Of a stretch of DNA of 64,000 bases, positions 41,276 through 51,966 are shown piece by piece. The notes below the pieces were generated by a model. It did no database searches, was not told the DNA's origin, and worked only from the letters and a program-made list of their open reading frames with translations. The stretch comes from Ostrinia nubilalis (lineage: Eukaryota > Arthropoda > Insecta > Lepidoptera > Crambidae): the NCBI RefSeq assembly GCF_963855985.1, contig NC_087104.1:1860001-1924000 (forward strand), in the 5' to 3' direction. Each line of letters opens with the position of its first letter. Position 1 is the stretch's first letter. Position numbers and translations under genes: made by a program.

Positions 41276-41428
41276 ATATTATAAAAGCGAAAGTTAGTGA
41301 GTTTGTTACCTCTTCAGGTCAAAACGGCTGGAGAAATTTTAATAAAATTTTGTATGGAGTTAGCAGACACCCTGGATTAACACATAGGCTACGTTTAACC
41401 GCGGGTAACACCGCGGGACACAGCTAGT
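41276..41428 (+). mobile_element. Helitron-like short element
   Basis: AATATTATAAAAGCGAAAGT at the start and a GC hairpin (ACCGCGGGTAACACCGCGGG) then ACACAGCTAG at the end. Related to 3977-4185. It directly abuts MITE copy 5. Confidence 0.6.
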
Positions 41429-41821
41429 TTATTATGATTCTTTGTCATCATCTCTTTGCAGTGTCAGGCAGATTCTCTAAGCAATAATTTACGTATAGTT
41501 CAGTATTCAAGGTATTAATTTAATATCTTTAACTTCAAAGACGCTGTGCATTTCAGAATTTGGGCCTATTCAGTGAAGGTTTAATTACATTAAAGGTGAC
41601 CTTAAACTATGTAACATAGCTTGTTATAAAATATAGTTAGGTAAGTACGTACTCGTTTTTAAGTCGTAGTTTTGTAAGTATGGAAGCCGCGTGCTACTAA
41701 AAAGTCATTTTGTAACAACTCTTTAATAAAAGTTACAAACATGTTACACAATTAAAACGCATCATAAAGTCTAGATTAAACAAAGTTATTATTAAAAATA
41801 TTTCTTATAAGTGATCTATTT

Positions 41822-42052
41822 TTCCGCCCGCGGCTTCGCCTGCGTGAAATTTTGTCTGTGACAGAAAAACTTTATCACGCGAATCCCGGTTTTAAAAACC
41901 GGAATAAAAACTATCCTATGTCCTTTCCCGGGGCTCAAACTATCTCTATGCCATCAAAATCATTTCAGTGGTTTAGGCGTGAAAGCGACACAGACAGTCA
42001 GACAAGCAGACAGAGTTAATTTCGCATTTATAATATTAGTATAGATTCAGCT
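41822..42052 (-). mobile_element. Helitron-like element, CCCGCGGCTTCGCC end
   Basis: CCGCCCGCGGCTTCGCCTGC, CTATCCTATGTCCTTTCCC, ACAGACAGTCAGACAAGC, ATTTATAATATTAGTATAG. Homologous to 45063-45284. CTAG at the low-coordinate edge is lost here. Confidence 0.6.
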
Positions 42053-43045
42053 AGTATCTTCTTAGCGCCCAAGCACTTAAGGGTAAGACACTGTCTAATC
42101 AGATTACCGATACTATTCGAAACGTGACAAAGATTTATCGATACTGAATAGTGGATGTCACTTAAATGAACCATAGCTCCATGTTGTGTCACTTTGAGGA
42201 TCATCTAAAATGCATTAGGAGGACGTCTTTGTTTTTAGGTAGGTACTCGTAAATGAAAATTGTGTGGTTTAAACAAAACAAATGAACTGTGAAATTAAAT
42301 TCAAAAACGTTTAAATGTAAGTTTGATTCAAGTTAGCAATTGTTTTTAGTGCTAACCTTCAGTTACAATTGAGCATTGAATGTCATTTCTAAACACCTAC
42401 TTGCTTTAGTGCCTTTTTGTCTGAATCGCGCATTTCTTTTTTCAAATAACGGTTTTTTTTTTTAATAAATAGCAACCAACCTCCTCTGTGAGAGCTTTCA
42501 ACAAAAGAGGAGATTTCAAAGATACAAATTAAGACTTCAGTTTTGTCATACGATTATGTTTACAAAAGTAAAACTAAGCATGGGGATTATGTAATGTGAA
42601 CTATGTTGTAACATGCTAAGTGACATAAAAGATAATATGTAACTTAAAACTTTTTTTGGTCATCTTATTATTTACATAATATTTTTTTCATCTCTAAACT
42701 TCAGGACCAAATTTTAATGATCTAATCATAAATGTATATGAAATTAGTGTACATAATAATTATAATAGTGGCCAATCAAATGAGCAATAAACTGCAAAGC
42801 GGAATTTAATCATTAGCAAGTATTTTACTAATTACCTATAACATTTGACTGTTAAACTCCAGTAACGGAACTCCAGTAACTTTACTGAAGCACTAAATAG
42901 AGAATTATAGCAATTGCCGCAATATCACCGGCGAATAGGTGAATTAAAATTTGTTAGGGGCCTTTGATGAGCAAAACTATAATATTAGTTAAATACAGTG
43001 CTGAGTTTGAATCGGATACACACTGTCATTCAAATCGTGTAACAT
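42053..43045. other. Intergenic, no gene seen
   Basis: Unassigned AT-rich DNA with no recognised repeat. Confidence 0.3.
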
Positions 43046-43140
43046 TTACATCATCATTATCATTTCAGCCACAGGACGTCCACTGTTGAACATAGATCTC
43101 CCTATGATTTCCAGATTGGCCAGTCGGCAGCGGCCTGTAT
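43046..43140 (-). mobile_element. RTE-clade 3' end fragment
   Basis: ATCATTTCAGCCACAGGACG, CCACTGTTGAACATAG, GGCAGCGGCCTG. Internal deletion in the TCCCCCAATG region. Confidence 0.65.
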
Positions 43141-43818
43141 CGCTATATTTTGTTGTACATATTATTATTATGTCAAAACATGACTTATGCGGACACGGAT
43201 TGATGGTTGTCGATAGTCATTCATCAACATCATCATCTTCAGGAAATTATATTATGTAGGTATTTCCATTGCACCAGAGCGATCCTCTTTAATTTACCAG
43301 AAGCAAATAGATGATATTTTGACCTACACATTACCCAGATGGCCAGATGGGTTGGGGTGATGTTCACATATAGATTTATTTTTTGGCTCTTAGTCGCCTT
43401 TTGTAGTCCAGGTAATCCACACAGCTAGGATAATTTAGAAGATATTTTGTATTGTATTTAGCCGTGTGTACATAGTGTAAATGGTGTGCGATTATAAGGT
43501 ATTGTTAACATTGTTGCGTCGAGTTTGCGTGCCAGTGAAGAGATTAGCAATGAATAGTTATCTCGAAGCGTCGCCTTTGTATACAGTCTTTTGTGTTTTT
43601 GTACAGCTTCCCAAACTATCTAAAAAAAACTGGATCATCTACGTCCAGTTTTTTCTTTGTTTTTACTACTTTAACTAAATAAAAACTACTTTTAAGATAC
43701 TTTTTTACTTTAAACGTCTTATGACTAAAGTCATAAATGTCTAGGTAGCTGTTAGTAGCTAGATATAAGTGTAGCGTAAGGCTCGGTTTCCACCAAAACG
43801 GACATTTAAGGACAACAT
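43141..43818. other. Intergenic, no gene seen
   Basis: Unassigned. The 65-aa frame at 43481-43678 has no motif. A short inverted pair AACTGGATCATCTACGTCCAGTT lies near 43629-43651. Confidence 0.3.
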
Positions 43819-43940
43819 AAGGATGGGTTGCAACATCTTACTTTAACTTGAACAAACGTCAAAAGTCTGTCAAACTCCATACAAAACTCCGGTTATGGTT
43901 ATAGTCACGGTTAAAATAAGGTGGTGCAACTCAGCCTTAG
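43819..43940. mobile_element. GGCTGGGTTGCACCA-family MITE, copy 6
   Basis: AAGGATGGGTTGCAACATCT ... GGTGGTGCAACTCAGCC, with TAA-like and TTA flanks. Full length, mildly diverged. Confidence 0.75.
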
Positions 43941-45062
43941 TGTATGCACATCACAACTCCACTCCGTCGAGCTAGCGAGGGGCGTTTAGGTCCATTTTTC
44001 ATTTGCATCTGGTAATAAGGGAGGGTCATACTACTGCAGTGACGATTAAAATTAAATGATATGACGATGTGATGACTGGGACTCTTTTCAGAAAGCATTT
44101 GCTTTAGAGAGCTGGCTACTGGAATGAAATTCACGCGAACAAAGTCACAGACTTGTTTAGTGTTTCTAAGTTTGGGAAACGATGCAGTTCCGATAATGCT
44201 CGTGTCATAGACGATATATTGCTGCTTTTGTGAAACTGTAAAGAAGTTTCTTTGTCACATCGCTGGCTCTTGTTCAGGAAAACAATTAATATTTATCATG
44301 GTTGGTTAAGATATTTATACGGTGTTATTATTTTGAAATGTAAACAGTCTGAAGGCAGACTGATAGATAGCCGAGTGTAGGACTGTAGGAGTGTGAAATA
44401 GAACGCAAGGGAGTGAGTGAAAGGCAATGAGGGTGTGAGTAAGAAAGGTAATTTTGGAGAAGACATGAAGATGAAACAGAAGACGATTGAATTAAGACGG
44501 AGCGAAGACTTACCTTTTCATGTGGTTTTACCCCGGAAAAATACAAATAAAGCTGGAGAAATACAAATGATTTTCAATTCCTACATTTATTTTAAAATAA
44601 CTTTCCATAAAAGACATAAAATATTGTCAAAATACCGTCCAGTTTGTTCATATAACTTCAGGAATACTGTACGTAAAGCTAGCACGCTAGCTAGTAAGGG
44701 ACTTAAACCATTGCGATACATCCAACAATCTATTTACTTACTACTGTCAATTTGGCTGACAAAGCATAGTTTATTAGTCCAATTAGCTCGCATAGCTTGG
44801 CTCTAATAGATCAAATATGACGCTGCAACTACGTTAGCCAAGTTGGCTGAAACCACTGGCAAATATTGGGCGAAGCGTGGCTTCAGCGCAGCGTAGGTAA
44901 TGGTGTGCTAATACGAGAAATTTGGTTGTTGAATTCAGGCTACATTAATTAAAATTTGTTTTGTGAGCCGCCCCTGCTTCTCACAGGTACAATGCATTGT
45001 GCTAAAGAACCTTCCTCTTTAATCACTCAAAGACAGACAGGAAAGCGACTTTGTTTTATAAC
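43941..45062. other. Intergenic, no gene seen
   Basis: The 129-aa frame at 44417-44806 is the longest outside transposons. It is lysine-rich at first and then reads through AT-rich DNA with no domain I recognise; overlapping opposite-strand frames make it doubtful. Confidence 0.3.
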
Positions 45063-45284
45063 AAACTAGCTTTCCGCCCGCGGCTTCGCCCGCCTGGAAA
45101 TTTGTCTGTCACAGAAAAATATTATCGCGCGCGTCTCTGTTTCAAAAACCGGGATAAAAACTATCCTATGTCCTTTCCCGGGACTCAAACTATCTCTATG
45201 CCAAATTTTCATCGTAATCGGTTCAGTGACGTGAAAGCAAGACAGACAAACAGACAGACCTTTCGCATTTATAATTATAGACTA
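45063..45284 (-). mobile_element. Helitron-like element, CCCGCGGCTTCGCC end
   Basis: CTAGCTTTCCGCCCGCGGCT (reverse hairpin and CTAG), CTATCCTATGTCCTTTCCC, CAAACAGACAGACC, ATTTATAATTATAGACTAG. The frame 45051-45404 is a shadow of it. Confidence 0.65.
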
Positions 45285-45435
45285 GCAGCACGCTCTGGCT
45301 TCGCATGGTTGCAATGGAGTTTCTCGGCTTTTCTCTTTTATAATTATGCATGTTCTCTAAAAAAAAACCGCATCAAAATCCGTAGCGTAGTTTTAAACAT
45401 CTAAGCATAAAGGACAGACAGACAGGAAAGCGATT
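45285..45435 (-). mobile_element. Second Helitron-like fragment abutting the first
   Basis: CTAGCAGCACGCTCTGGCTTC at the low edge and GGACAGACAGACAGGAAAGC then GATTTTGTTTTATAA at the high edge. The same tail words occur at 45036-45062, on the other side of the previous element, suggesting that element inserted into this one. Confidence 0.5.
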
Positions 45436-45445
45436 TTGTTTTATA

Positions 45446-45600
45446 ACGGTAGTCGAACGGTGAAGGTGTCGGACTGGCCGACTCGTGATCCGAGGAATGC
45501 GGAATCCCCGCTGCCCCTCGACTATTGTGGTGAACCCACTTCTATGACAAGCATTTTTAACCTACCGAGAGGCGTTGACAGGACTTTTTTAAATACAAAT
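45446..45600 (+). mobile_element. tRNA-derived SINE, second family
   Basis: GGTAGTCGAACGGTGAAGGT (box A like), GACTGGCCGACTCGTGATCC, GGAATCCCCGCTGCCCC (box B like), then a body with CCTACCGAGAGGCGTTGACA and an A-rich end. Family name not assigned. Confidence 0.55.
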
Positions 45601-45604
45601 TACT

Positions 45605-45706
45605 AATGCCCGTTTTCACCATCAATCTCAAATTTTTAAAACTCCTGTTATGTGTTACCATAGAGGTCATTTAAAAATTAAGGATTGATGGTAAAAACGG
45701 GCATAA
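45605..45706. mobile_element. TAA-flanked palindromic MITE, TGCCCGTTTTCACCATC ends
   Basis: TGCCCGTTTTCACCATCAAT ... GATTGATGGTAAAAACGGGCA with TAA on both sides. About 98 bp. Harbinger-like by its duplication. Confidence 0.8.
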
Positions 45707-46338
45707 GATTAAAAAAAAATAGAAATTAGTCGTTTAATATCACACCTATTTTGTGGACTCGTCTGCCACAGACTCCTGTGCAAAGCATCCATACCCTAAC
45801 ACTGGTCTTATTCTCAAACTTTGTACTCAGTTTTAAGTTAAGCTACAAACCTCACAAACCACATGAATGTACTTACTTAGTCCACAAATAACCCTTTCCA
45901 GAGTTACAACGAGTATGTTACATTAAACTCTAAACTTAATACTGCGGAGGTAACTGGGAAATGCATTTTGTTCTCGTACCGCTTATTGCTTTCCGTGAAC
46001 AAATAAATTTATGTTTTAGGCGTTTAGTTGTTGTGTGAATTTAAATTGCATAATGTGAAGTCACGCTTGTTTCATTTAAAATCTGGCTGAATGTATGGAA
46101 TATTAAATTATATAGTCATAGTAACCCAGGGATCCCGGGTTCGAATTCTAGTGGGGACAAAATTTACTTTTCTGTTTGGAAAATACTGCGCACCTCTCTG
46201 GAATGCGATTCTTCTTCCCACTCACCCGCAAATGTGACGTCACGGCCGCTGGGTACGCAGTTAACTCCGACCGGGTTTTTAGCTACCGCTATCTTACTAC
46301 AAAAATAATAAATAAACATAATTAACTTTTAAAAAAAA
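45707..46338. other. Intergenic with box-B-like remnant
   Basis: At 46130-46155 GGGATCCCGGGTTCGAATTC resembles the box B of a SINE; 46160-46300 may be its body. Otherwise unassigned. Confidence 0.35.
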
Positions 46339-46744
46339 TAAAACCGACTTCAAATGCGTGAACACAAAAAAAAACTAAAAATTAAAAATATTGCGTATAA
46401 AAAAGTTCATCCCCAATTTTCCACCCTTGGGGGTGAAATATTTTCTTCAAATTCGCATGAAACCACCCTTTTGATAATACCTATTCAACAAAAAAATAAT
46501 CGTTCAAATTGATTTATAATCGGCGGAGATATTGCGTATAAAAAAGTTCATCCCCAATTTTCCACCCTTGGGGGTTGTTTTTTCTATTATTAAATTTAAA
46601 TGGGACCACCCTTGAGGTATTACCTATACGCCGAAAAAAGATTTGTTCAAATCGGTTCATAATTGGCGGAGTTATCGCGTAACAAACATAGAAAAAAAAC
46701 ATTACGGGTCGAATTGAGAACCTCCTCCTTTTTTGAAGTCGGTT
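46339..46744. mobile_element. Element with AACCGACTTCAA ends and 141-bp internal tandem
   Basis: Inverted ends AACCGACTTCAA / TTGAAGTCGGTT. Inside, two monomers start at 46390 and 46531 with ATTGCGTATAAAAAAGTTCA and TCCACCCTTGGGGGT, about 141 bp each; a partial third start is near 46671. Non-coding; the opposite-strand frame 46514-46846 is a reading of this repeat. Possibly a Helitron-related or satellite-forming element. Confidence 0.65.
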
Positions 46745-46769
46745 GATGACAAATCTTTTTTTAATTTTA

Positions 46770-46990
46770 TTTACAATGAGGAAGCTTGGCCTATATCTCA
46801 TCTGATGGTAAGTGATGATCAGGCCGAAGGTGGAGGCGAGCTTCACCCGGAATCCTCAACCACGGAGGAACTGGCTATCTTACCTCTAACTGTCGGAACA
46901 CAACAATGCTGCTAATATTGTGAATCGCTTCCACCTTCGGCCTGATCGTCACTTTCCATCAGGCAAGAAGCAGGCCAAGAGCTTAACCAG
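46770..46990. repeat. Retroposon-type repeat with inverted GGCCGAAGGTGG words
   Basis: AAGTGATGATCAGGCCGAAG at 46812-46831 and CACCTTCGGCCTGATCGTC at 46932-46950 form an imperfect inverted pair. GAGCTTCACCCGGAATCCTC recurs at 56909-56928, and the GGCCAAGAGCTT tail recurs at 60861-60872. Confidence 0.5.
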
Positions 46991-48017
46991 GTTGTGGTGA
47001 AAAATGAAAAACGAGAACACAGTACGATCCGAGTGCAAAATCCTGAGTGGTGGTTTCAAAACATAGTTTTGTTAAATTCCCAAAAACGAGTCGGTACTTT
47101 TGTTGAAGCTCGTATTTTACTCCACAAATACAGTGCTCCTGTAAATCTGGAAGTTTCAAAGGTTTTTGTGTTAAAAGCGAAATGAATTAGTGCATTTTTA
47201 CGTATTTTTGTTTAGAAGTAAACGGGTTTTTTGTACTTTCTGTGGTACACATGCGGTGCCAAAAGGCATTACATAATGTTGCGTAGTTTAAATAGAGTTA
47301 TTTTTACTTTCACATAATAATAAACGTAAAATGACGAAAGTATTTAAAGAATAAAAATTGAGAGGAAATTAAATTTTACTGCTGAAATAAAATTAAGTAC
47401 TGTTAGAAATGTGGTAGATAATGATTTGTGGCTTTAGTTTATCAAAAATATATTGTTTTAATTTATTTTACAGTCATTACCTTGTAAATAGAAATATCAA
47501 TTTCTTTATGTGAAAGTAGAATTTAGCGTATAAGTGTAGTAAATAAGTTACGGGAATATTCATTAGCCAATTACTACTACTTCACTAAAAGATACTCCAA
47601 ACTCAAACAGTTTCAATCTCCAAACGACGAACGTTCGTTCAAACATGGCAAAATGTGATATCCTAATAGAAAATGTAACTAGCTATTGCTGCGCTCAAGC
47701 AGCATATAGGAGATTTTAAAATACTTCACGGAATTGCAGCGCTCTCGGCGCCGGCTATGTATGATTCCTCTTATTGAATTGGTTACACCAAACTAGAAAG
47801 TTAGCGATGTTTTAGAATGATTTGTTTTCTAGGATGGTTTACGAAGCTTACGAAGTGTTTGTTATTAGTTCTTCTTATTCTCTATTCAAAAAGAAGTAAC
47901 AAACAGAACTCTATGCTTACCCAATTATTAAAATTTTCTAGCGTCTTATGTATAATAAGTTATGATTGTTTATTATTTAGGTGGTCTTATTTTGGCGATA
48001 AAATATTTTAGTACTCG
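46991..48017. other. Intergenic, no gene seen
   Basis: Unassigned AT-rich DNA. Confidence 0.3.
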
Positions 48018-48165
48018 GGAAGGCCTCTCACTCGGTGGACTGACGATCTAGTGATGGTCACGATAAGCACCTCAATGTGGGCAGCGTAGGATCCGTCTTT
48101 GTAGAAATCTTTGGGGGAGCCTTTATCAAGCAGTAGACGTCATTTGGTTGAAACGAAACAAACAA
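48018..48165 (+). pseudogene. RTE-clade 3' end, decayed
   Basis: CGGGAAGGCCTCTCACTCGG, GGTGGACTGACGATCTAG, TCTTTGGGGGAGCCTTTATC, GTAGACGTCATTTGG, then GAAACGAAACAAAC. Same subfamily as 37915; several stops. Confidence 0.65.
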
Positions 48166-48669
48166 TTTTTCAATATATTCATTAATTTTATTTTATTTTA
48201 TTTATTATGGAAATAAACAGCATAATTCTTAAAACATATAAACCAAAACGAAATAATTAACACATTTATTTTCACTGCTACTTAAATTGACACCAAAGAT
48301 TCCAAGCTTCATACAGATACATCACAAAATTCCCGTGAATTCAGGCGTATTGTGTAAGTCAATTCCATACACTTCATGGAATTCAAATACAATTACACGT
48401 TCAGGCATAGGTCATGGGTATTCCAAACTCATAACGGAAACACAAACATACATTTTGCTTCGAAATGCTGTTAGAGCAAGCCAAATTAGTACAGCCAGTT
48501 ATCAAATAAAAACCAGCAGTACCTAATAGAGCTTGCTACTTTTATACTTTCTATTTTTGTCATCCTAACGGTTAACGGTAACTAGACGGTGTCAAAACTA
48601 ACGTTGATTGATAAAAGTAATAAAATTAACAGTCAATGTTTCATGTGTGCCTGCAATTACACTTAAACA
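48166..48669. other. Intergenic, no gene seen
   Basis: Unassigned. An AAT/TTTTA-rich tract lies at 48185-48205. Confidence 0.3.
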
Positions 48670-48783
48670 CGCTGGGTTTCACCATCTTACTTTAACTTTG
48701 ACAAACGTCAAAAATCTGTCAAACTTCATACAAAAAACATCAGTTATCGTTATAGTTACCGTCAAAGTTAGGTGTTGCAACCT
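48670..48783. mobile_element. GGCTGGGTTGCACCA-family MITE, copy 7
   Basis: GCTGGGTTTCACCATCTTAC, AACATCAGTTATCG, GGTGTTGCAACC. Right tip diverged. The frame 48608-48868 is a shadow of it. Confidence 0.7.
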
Positions 48784-49069
48784 ATGCACTATCAATTTGT
48801 CCGAAAATGTACGCAATTTGAAAACATTTGCTATTGCAACATTCAAAATAACTTTTGCCTTTTGTTGATCAGCTAAACATTAATATGATAAAATATGTAT
48901 TATGATAGTCAGGTATTATACATATAAGAGGTTTAGCTGTTATTATTGCGCTTTGTCTTGATTTCAAATGATCTGATGCCGCAAAGCCGATCAGTGAGTC
49001 TGCGTAATCGAATTGCAACAAACTTAACTGGAGCCTTCACTGTAAAGGCTGATGCCAGACTTATCAAAA

Positions 49070-49136
49070 TGTATCTAAATATAACTCAAAGGTGACTGAC
49101 TGACTGATATAGTGATCTATCAACGCACAGCCCAGT
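49070..49136 (+). mobile_element. Helitron-like 5' end fragment, ACTG-tandem class
   Basis: TATCTAAATATAACTCAAAGG, TGACTGACTGACTGATATAG, GATCTATCAACGCACAGCCC. Confidence 0.55.
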
Positions 49137-49629
49137 GATTAAAGTCAAGTGAATAAAGTCGGATTTTTGTTTTGAATAATTTCGTTTTGAATTTCAAACA
49201 TGGAGAGTTCTTTAAGCTGTCGGTTTATTAAGTCATATCAAAAGTTTATAGCAGCAATAAAATGTAACAAAAGGGACACGACCCTACTTGATACTAACTT
49301 CACGACAAAAACACTATTTTCAAGGCCTGTTGTTCTCAAATTAGCAAATACCTTAAGAATAGGCGCACACCGTTGATTTTTAGTTGGCCGACAAAAACAA
49401 CTTTTGAAAAAAACCTATCATAAATATCCCTCTCAAAAAAATAACACCCTTGCTTTTACCTCCGTACTGCTGTATTATAAAAAATATAAAAAGCTTTACG
49501 CTAAAAGCTTCTTGATCGCTACTTCATTGCAAAGTATTTCGTACTTAGCACAAACGTTTTCCGATGAACAGTTTTAATCAAAATAATATCGAATTGGAAA
49601 CTCGCCAGCTTGTAATTGAAACGAACATT

Positions 49630-49702
49630 AGCTACGTTGCTACGGACTACGATGCTACAAGCTACGATGCTACGAGCTACGATGCTACGAGCTACGATGG
49701 TG
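49630..49702. repeat. Tandem repeat, 15-bp GCTACGAGCTACGAT unit
   Basis: About four and a half imperfect units. The opposite-strand frame reads a repeating SIVARSIVAR pattern, which is a consequence of the tandem and not a protein. Confidence 0.8.
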
Positions 49703-49794
49703 GGAAATAAACTTGTGCTATACTGAACATTTCGTATTATGGTTTTTTTTATGTAAAGTTTCAAAATACCGAATAGTGATTATAAACATCTATT

Positions 49795-49982
49795 AGCTAA
49801 GGACTGGAATTCGCTGCCTGCTGCTGTATTTCTTGAACACTATAATCCGGGCTTTTTCAAGGCGAGAGTGAATAGGCAATTACAGGGCAGATTATAATAA
49901 TTATGTACCATCCTAGACTGCATCTCACTTAACACCAGGTGCGATTGCGGTCAAATACCTGCCTTGTCTTGCATAAAAAAAA
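49795..49982 (+). pseudogene. Jockey-clade RT C-terminus and 3' UTR
   Basis: Plus-strand DNA gives a WNSLPAAVF-type segment, then CAAGGCGAGAGTGAATAGGC, the 3' UTR (GCATCTCACTTAACACCAGG, CAAATACCTGCCTTG) and an A run at 49974-49981. Opposite-strand homologue of 50922-51240. Severely 5'-truncated. Confidence 0.7.
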
Positions 49983-50327
49983 TAGCTTGTGTTGTGATGG
50001 ATTTTTAACTTGTGTTGTGGAGACTAGAATTAAGGGGTAAAAATTATATACCAATATGTAGTATTATCATGTAGGAAGGTGTGAATACATTTAAATATAC
50101 TAACCACCCACAAATAACTTTTAAGGTCCTAGATTCAATTGCTAGGAGGATCACACAGTCTGTAAAATCATTTTATGTAAGCATTCCTATTTAATCCAAG
50201 TTCTAGAAAATCCTGATTGTTCGATAAAAATGTGATAAGTTTACTTGAGCCGTATTAAGCCGAAACAGAAAGTCTGATACCTACCAGGTCGTGACCTTAG
50301 TTGGTACACACGTTAAAAAGGGCAAAA
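49983..50327. other. Intergenic, no gene seen
   Basis: Unassigned DNA. Confidence 0.3.
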
Positions 50328-50531
50328 TCCTAGTAATATTATAAATGCGAAAGTTTGGATGTGTGGATGTCTGAATGGATGTTTGTTACTCTTTCACGCA
50401 AAAATTACTGAACGGATTTTGATGAAACTTTACAGTATTATTGTTTATAACCCAGAATAATATAAGTTATAATTTATGACGATATGTGACCAGCTAAATT
50501 TCACGCGGGTGAAGCCGCGGGCAAAAGCTAG
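50328..50531 (+). mobile_element. Helitron-like element, GCGGGCAAAAGCTAG end
   Basis: TCCTAGTAATATTATAAATG to CACGCGGGTGAAGCCGCGGG plus CAAAAGCTAG. Same boundaries as 3977-4185; TC start and CTAG end. Confidence 0.7.
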
Positions 50532-50920
50532 TAAGTTATATTTCAGGAGCTGCTCAATTTTCTTGTATAGCCTCTAATCTAGACAATTTATTACGTTCTA
50601 CAAAAACTTTTGTGAAAGCTATACCTAAAAAACTTACGGCAATAGAAAGCACAGAACTAATAACTTAATACATATAAATCAAAAAATTAAAACTTTGCCA
50701 GAAAGGGTGGAGAAAAATAATATTACATTAAAAAGTTTGTGCCATCCGTCACCTTGTGAGCCTGAGGACCAAGACTCTTGAAGCTACCGTGATGAAAATA
50801 AGCACACGGTAGTGGAAATCCAAGTTTGTAAACGTTCCTGGGTTCGATTCCTACAAAGTAGTGGCAAAGTGTTATATTCTGTTTCAATAGACCAAGGGCC
50901 TATCTCTGGTTCGTAAAACG
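50532..50920. other. Intergenic with box-B-like remnant
   Basis: CGTTCCTGGGTTCGATTCCT at about 50834-50853 resembles a SINE box B. Nothing else assigned. Confidence 0.3.
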
Positions 50921-50921
50921 T

Positions 50922-51240
50922 TTTTTTTTGTGCATAACAAGGCAGGTATTTGACCACAATCGCACCTGGTGTTAAGTGGGATGCAGTCTAGGATGGTACA
51001 TAATATCTGCCCTGTAAGTGCCGATTTACACTCGCCTTGAAAAGGCCCGGATTATAGTCTTCGGGAAAGACAGCAGCAGGTAACGAATTCCAGTCCCTAG
51101 CTATTCGCATTATAAAAGAGTCACCGAAACGCTTAGTGCGAGCTGGTGGAATGTCAACAATATAGGGATGGTACGCTAACCTGCGTCTGGTTCCCCGGTG
51201 ATGGAAGTTTCTGAATTTAACATACATAGATATAAATTGT
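50922..51240 (-). pseudogene. Jockey-clade RT C-terminal fragment
   Basis: The minus-strand frame 51227-50988 (79 aa) contains RRRLAYHPYIVDIP, SFIMRIARDWNSLPAAVFP and NPGLFKASVNRHLQG. The pattern SF..R.ARDWNSLP..VFP...N...FK is the closing region of Jockey-type RT proteins. It is followed (lower coordinates) by the family 3' UTR and a reverse poly(A) T run at 50922-50930. Five such ends occur in the window; this one keeps the most coding sequence. Severe 5' truncation, so no activity is expected. Confidence 0.8.
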
Positions 51241-51760
51241 TATCGCGGTCTAATGCAATCGATTAGGATGAAGCATTGATTAAATAAAGTTTCTGATGGT
51301 TATTTTAAATACTAAAATGGAACCGTCTGGGAAGGGGTATCTTTGTTCAACAATTACGTCGAAACTAATAGACGTAGACTAATATACATTCATTTTGTAG
51401 AATAGCTCAAATACTAATAATACAATGCAAAAAACATACTTTAGCGACCTGGTTTTTCTTGTGTTGGAAAATAACTGAAAAAGAAGTGAAAAAAGGCATG
51501 TATTTTTCTAATTAAATCCATTCTTACTCTCATAAAATGTATGAAAATTGCGTCTTTTTTTTACTTCTACTAAAAGATAATTTTATTGGCTATCGCATGA
51601 TATGAAATATTTGCTTATTAACCCATATATGCCCAGAGGCACGAAAACGACCCAATGGTACATGTTCTCTTGCGATGCTAATTTAAAAAAAAACTGTACG
51701 TTTGTTTTCTGTTTTAATGGCATAAATATAATCTTGAAAGAACTTCCTACTCAAATATAA

Positions 51761-51966
51761 CAGTACCTCTAGTAGGAAAAACTTTCGAGTTCGTTTCGTT
51801 GCGTATTCAAAGTGTCATCGAAAAATTTTGTATGAAAAATTAAACAGCGCCCCCTAGGGCGGCTATAATATAGGGGGCGCTGTTTAATTTTTCATACAAA
51901 ATTTTTCGATGACACTTTGAATACGCAACGAAACGAACTCGAAAGTTTTTCCTACTAGAGGTACTG
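51761..51966. mobile_element. 206-bp hairpin element with perfect 95-bp arms
   Basis: CAGTACCTCTAGTAGGAAAA ... AACAGCGCCCCCT, a 16-nt loop (51856-51871), then the exact complement to GGTACTG. Flanks TAA and TTA. Perfect arms imply very recent origin or gene conversion. It interrupts the piggyBac-like element. Confidence 0.88.

Noticed and set aside
44417..44806. 129-aa frame as a host gene
   Set aside because: No domain, biased composition, overlapping reverse frame, and no splice or polyadenylation context.
49519..49764. 81-aa frame with SIVARSIVAR repeats
   Set aside because: Product of the 15-bp tandem repeat; not a repeat protein.
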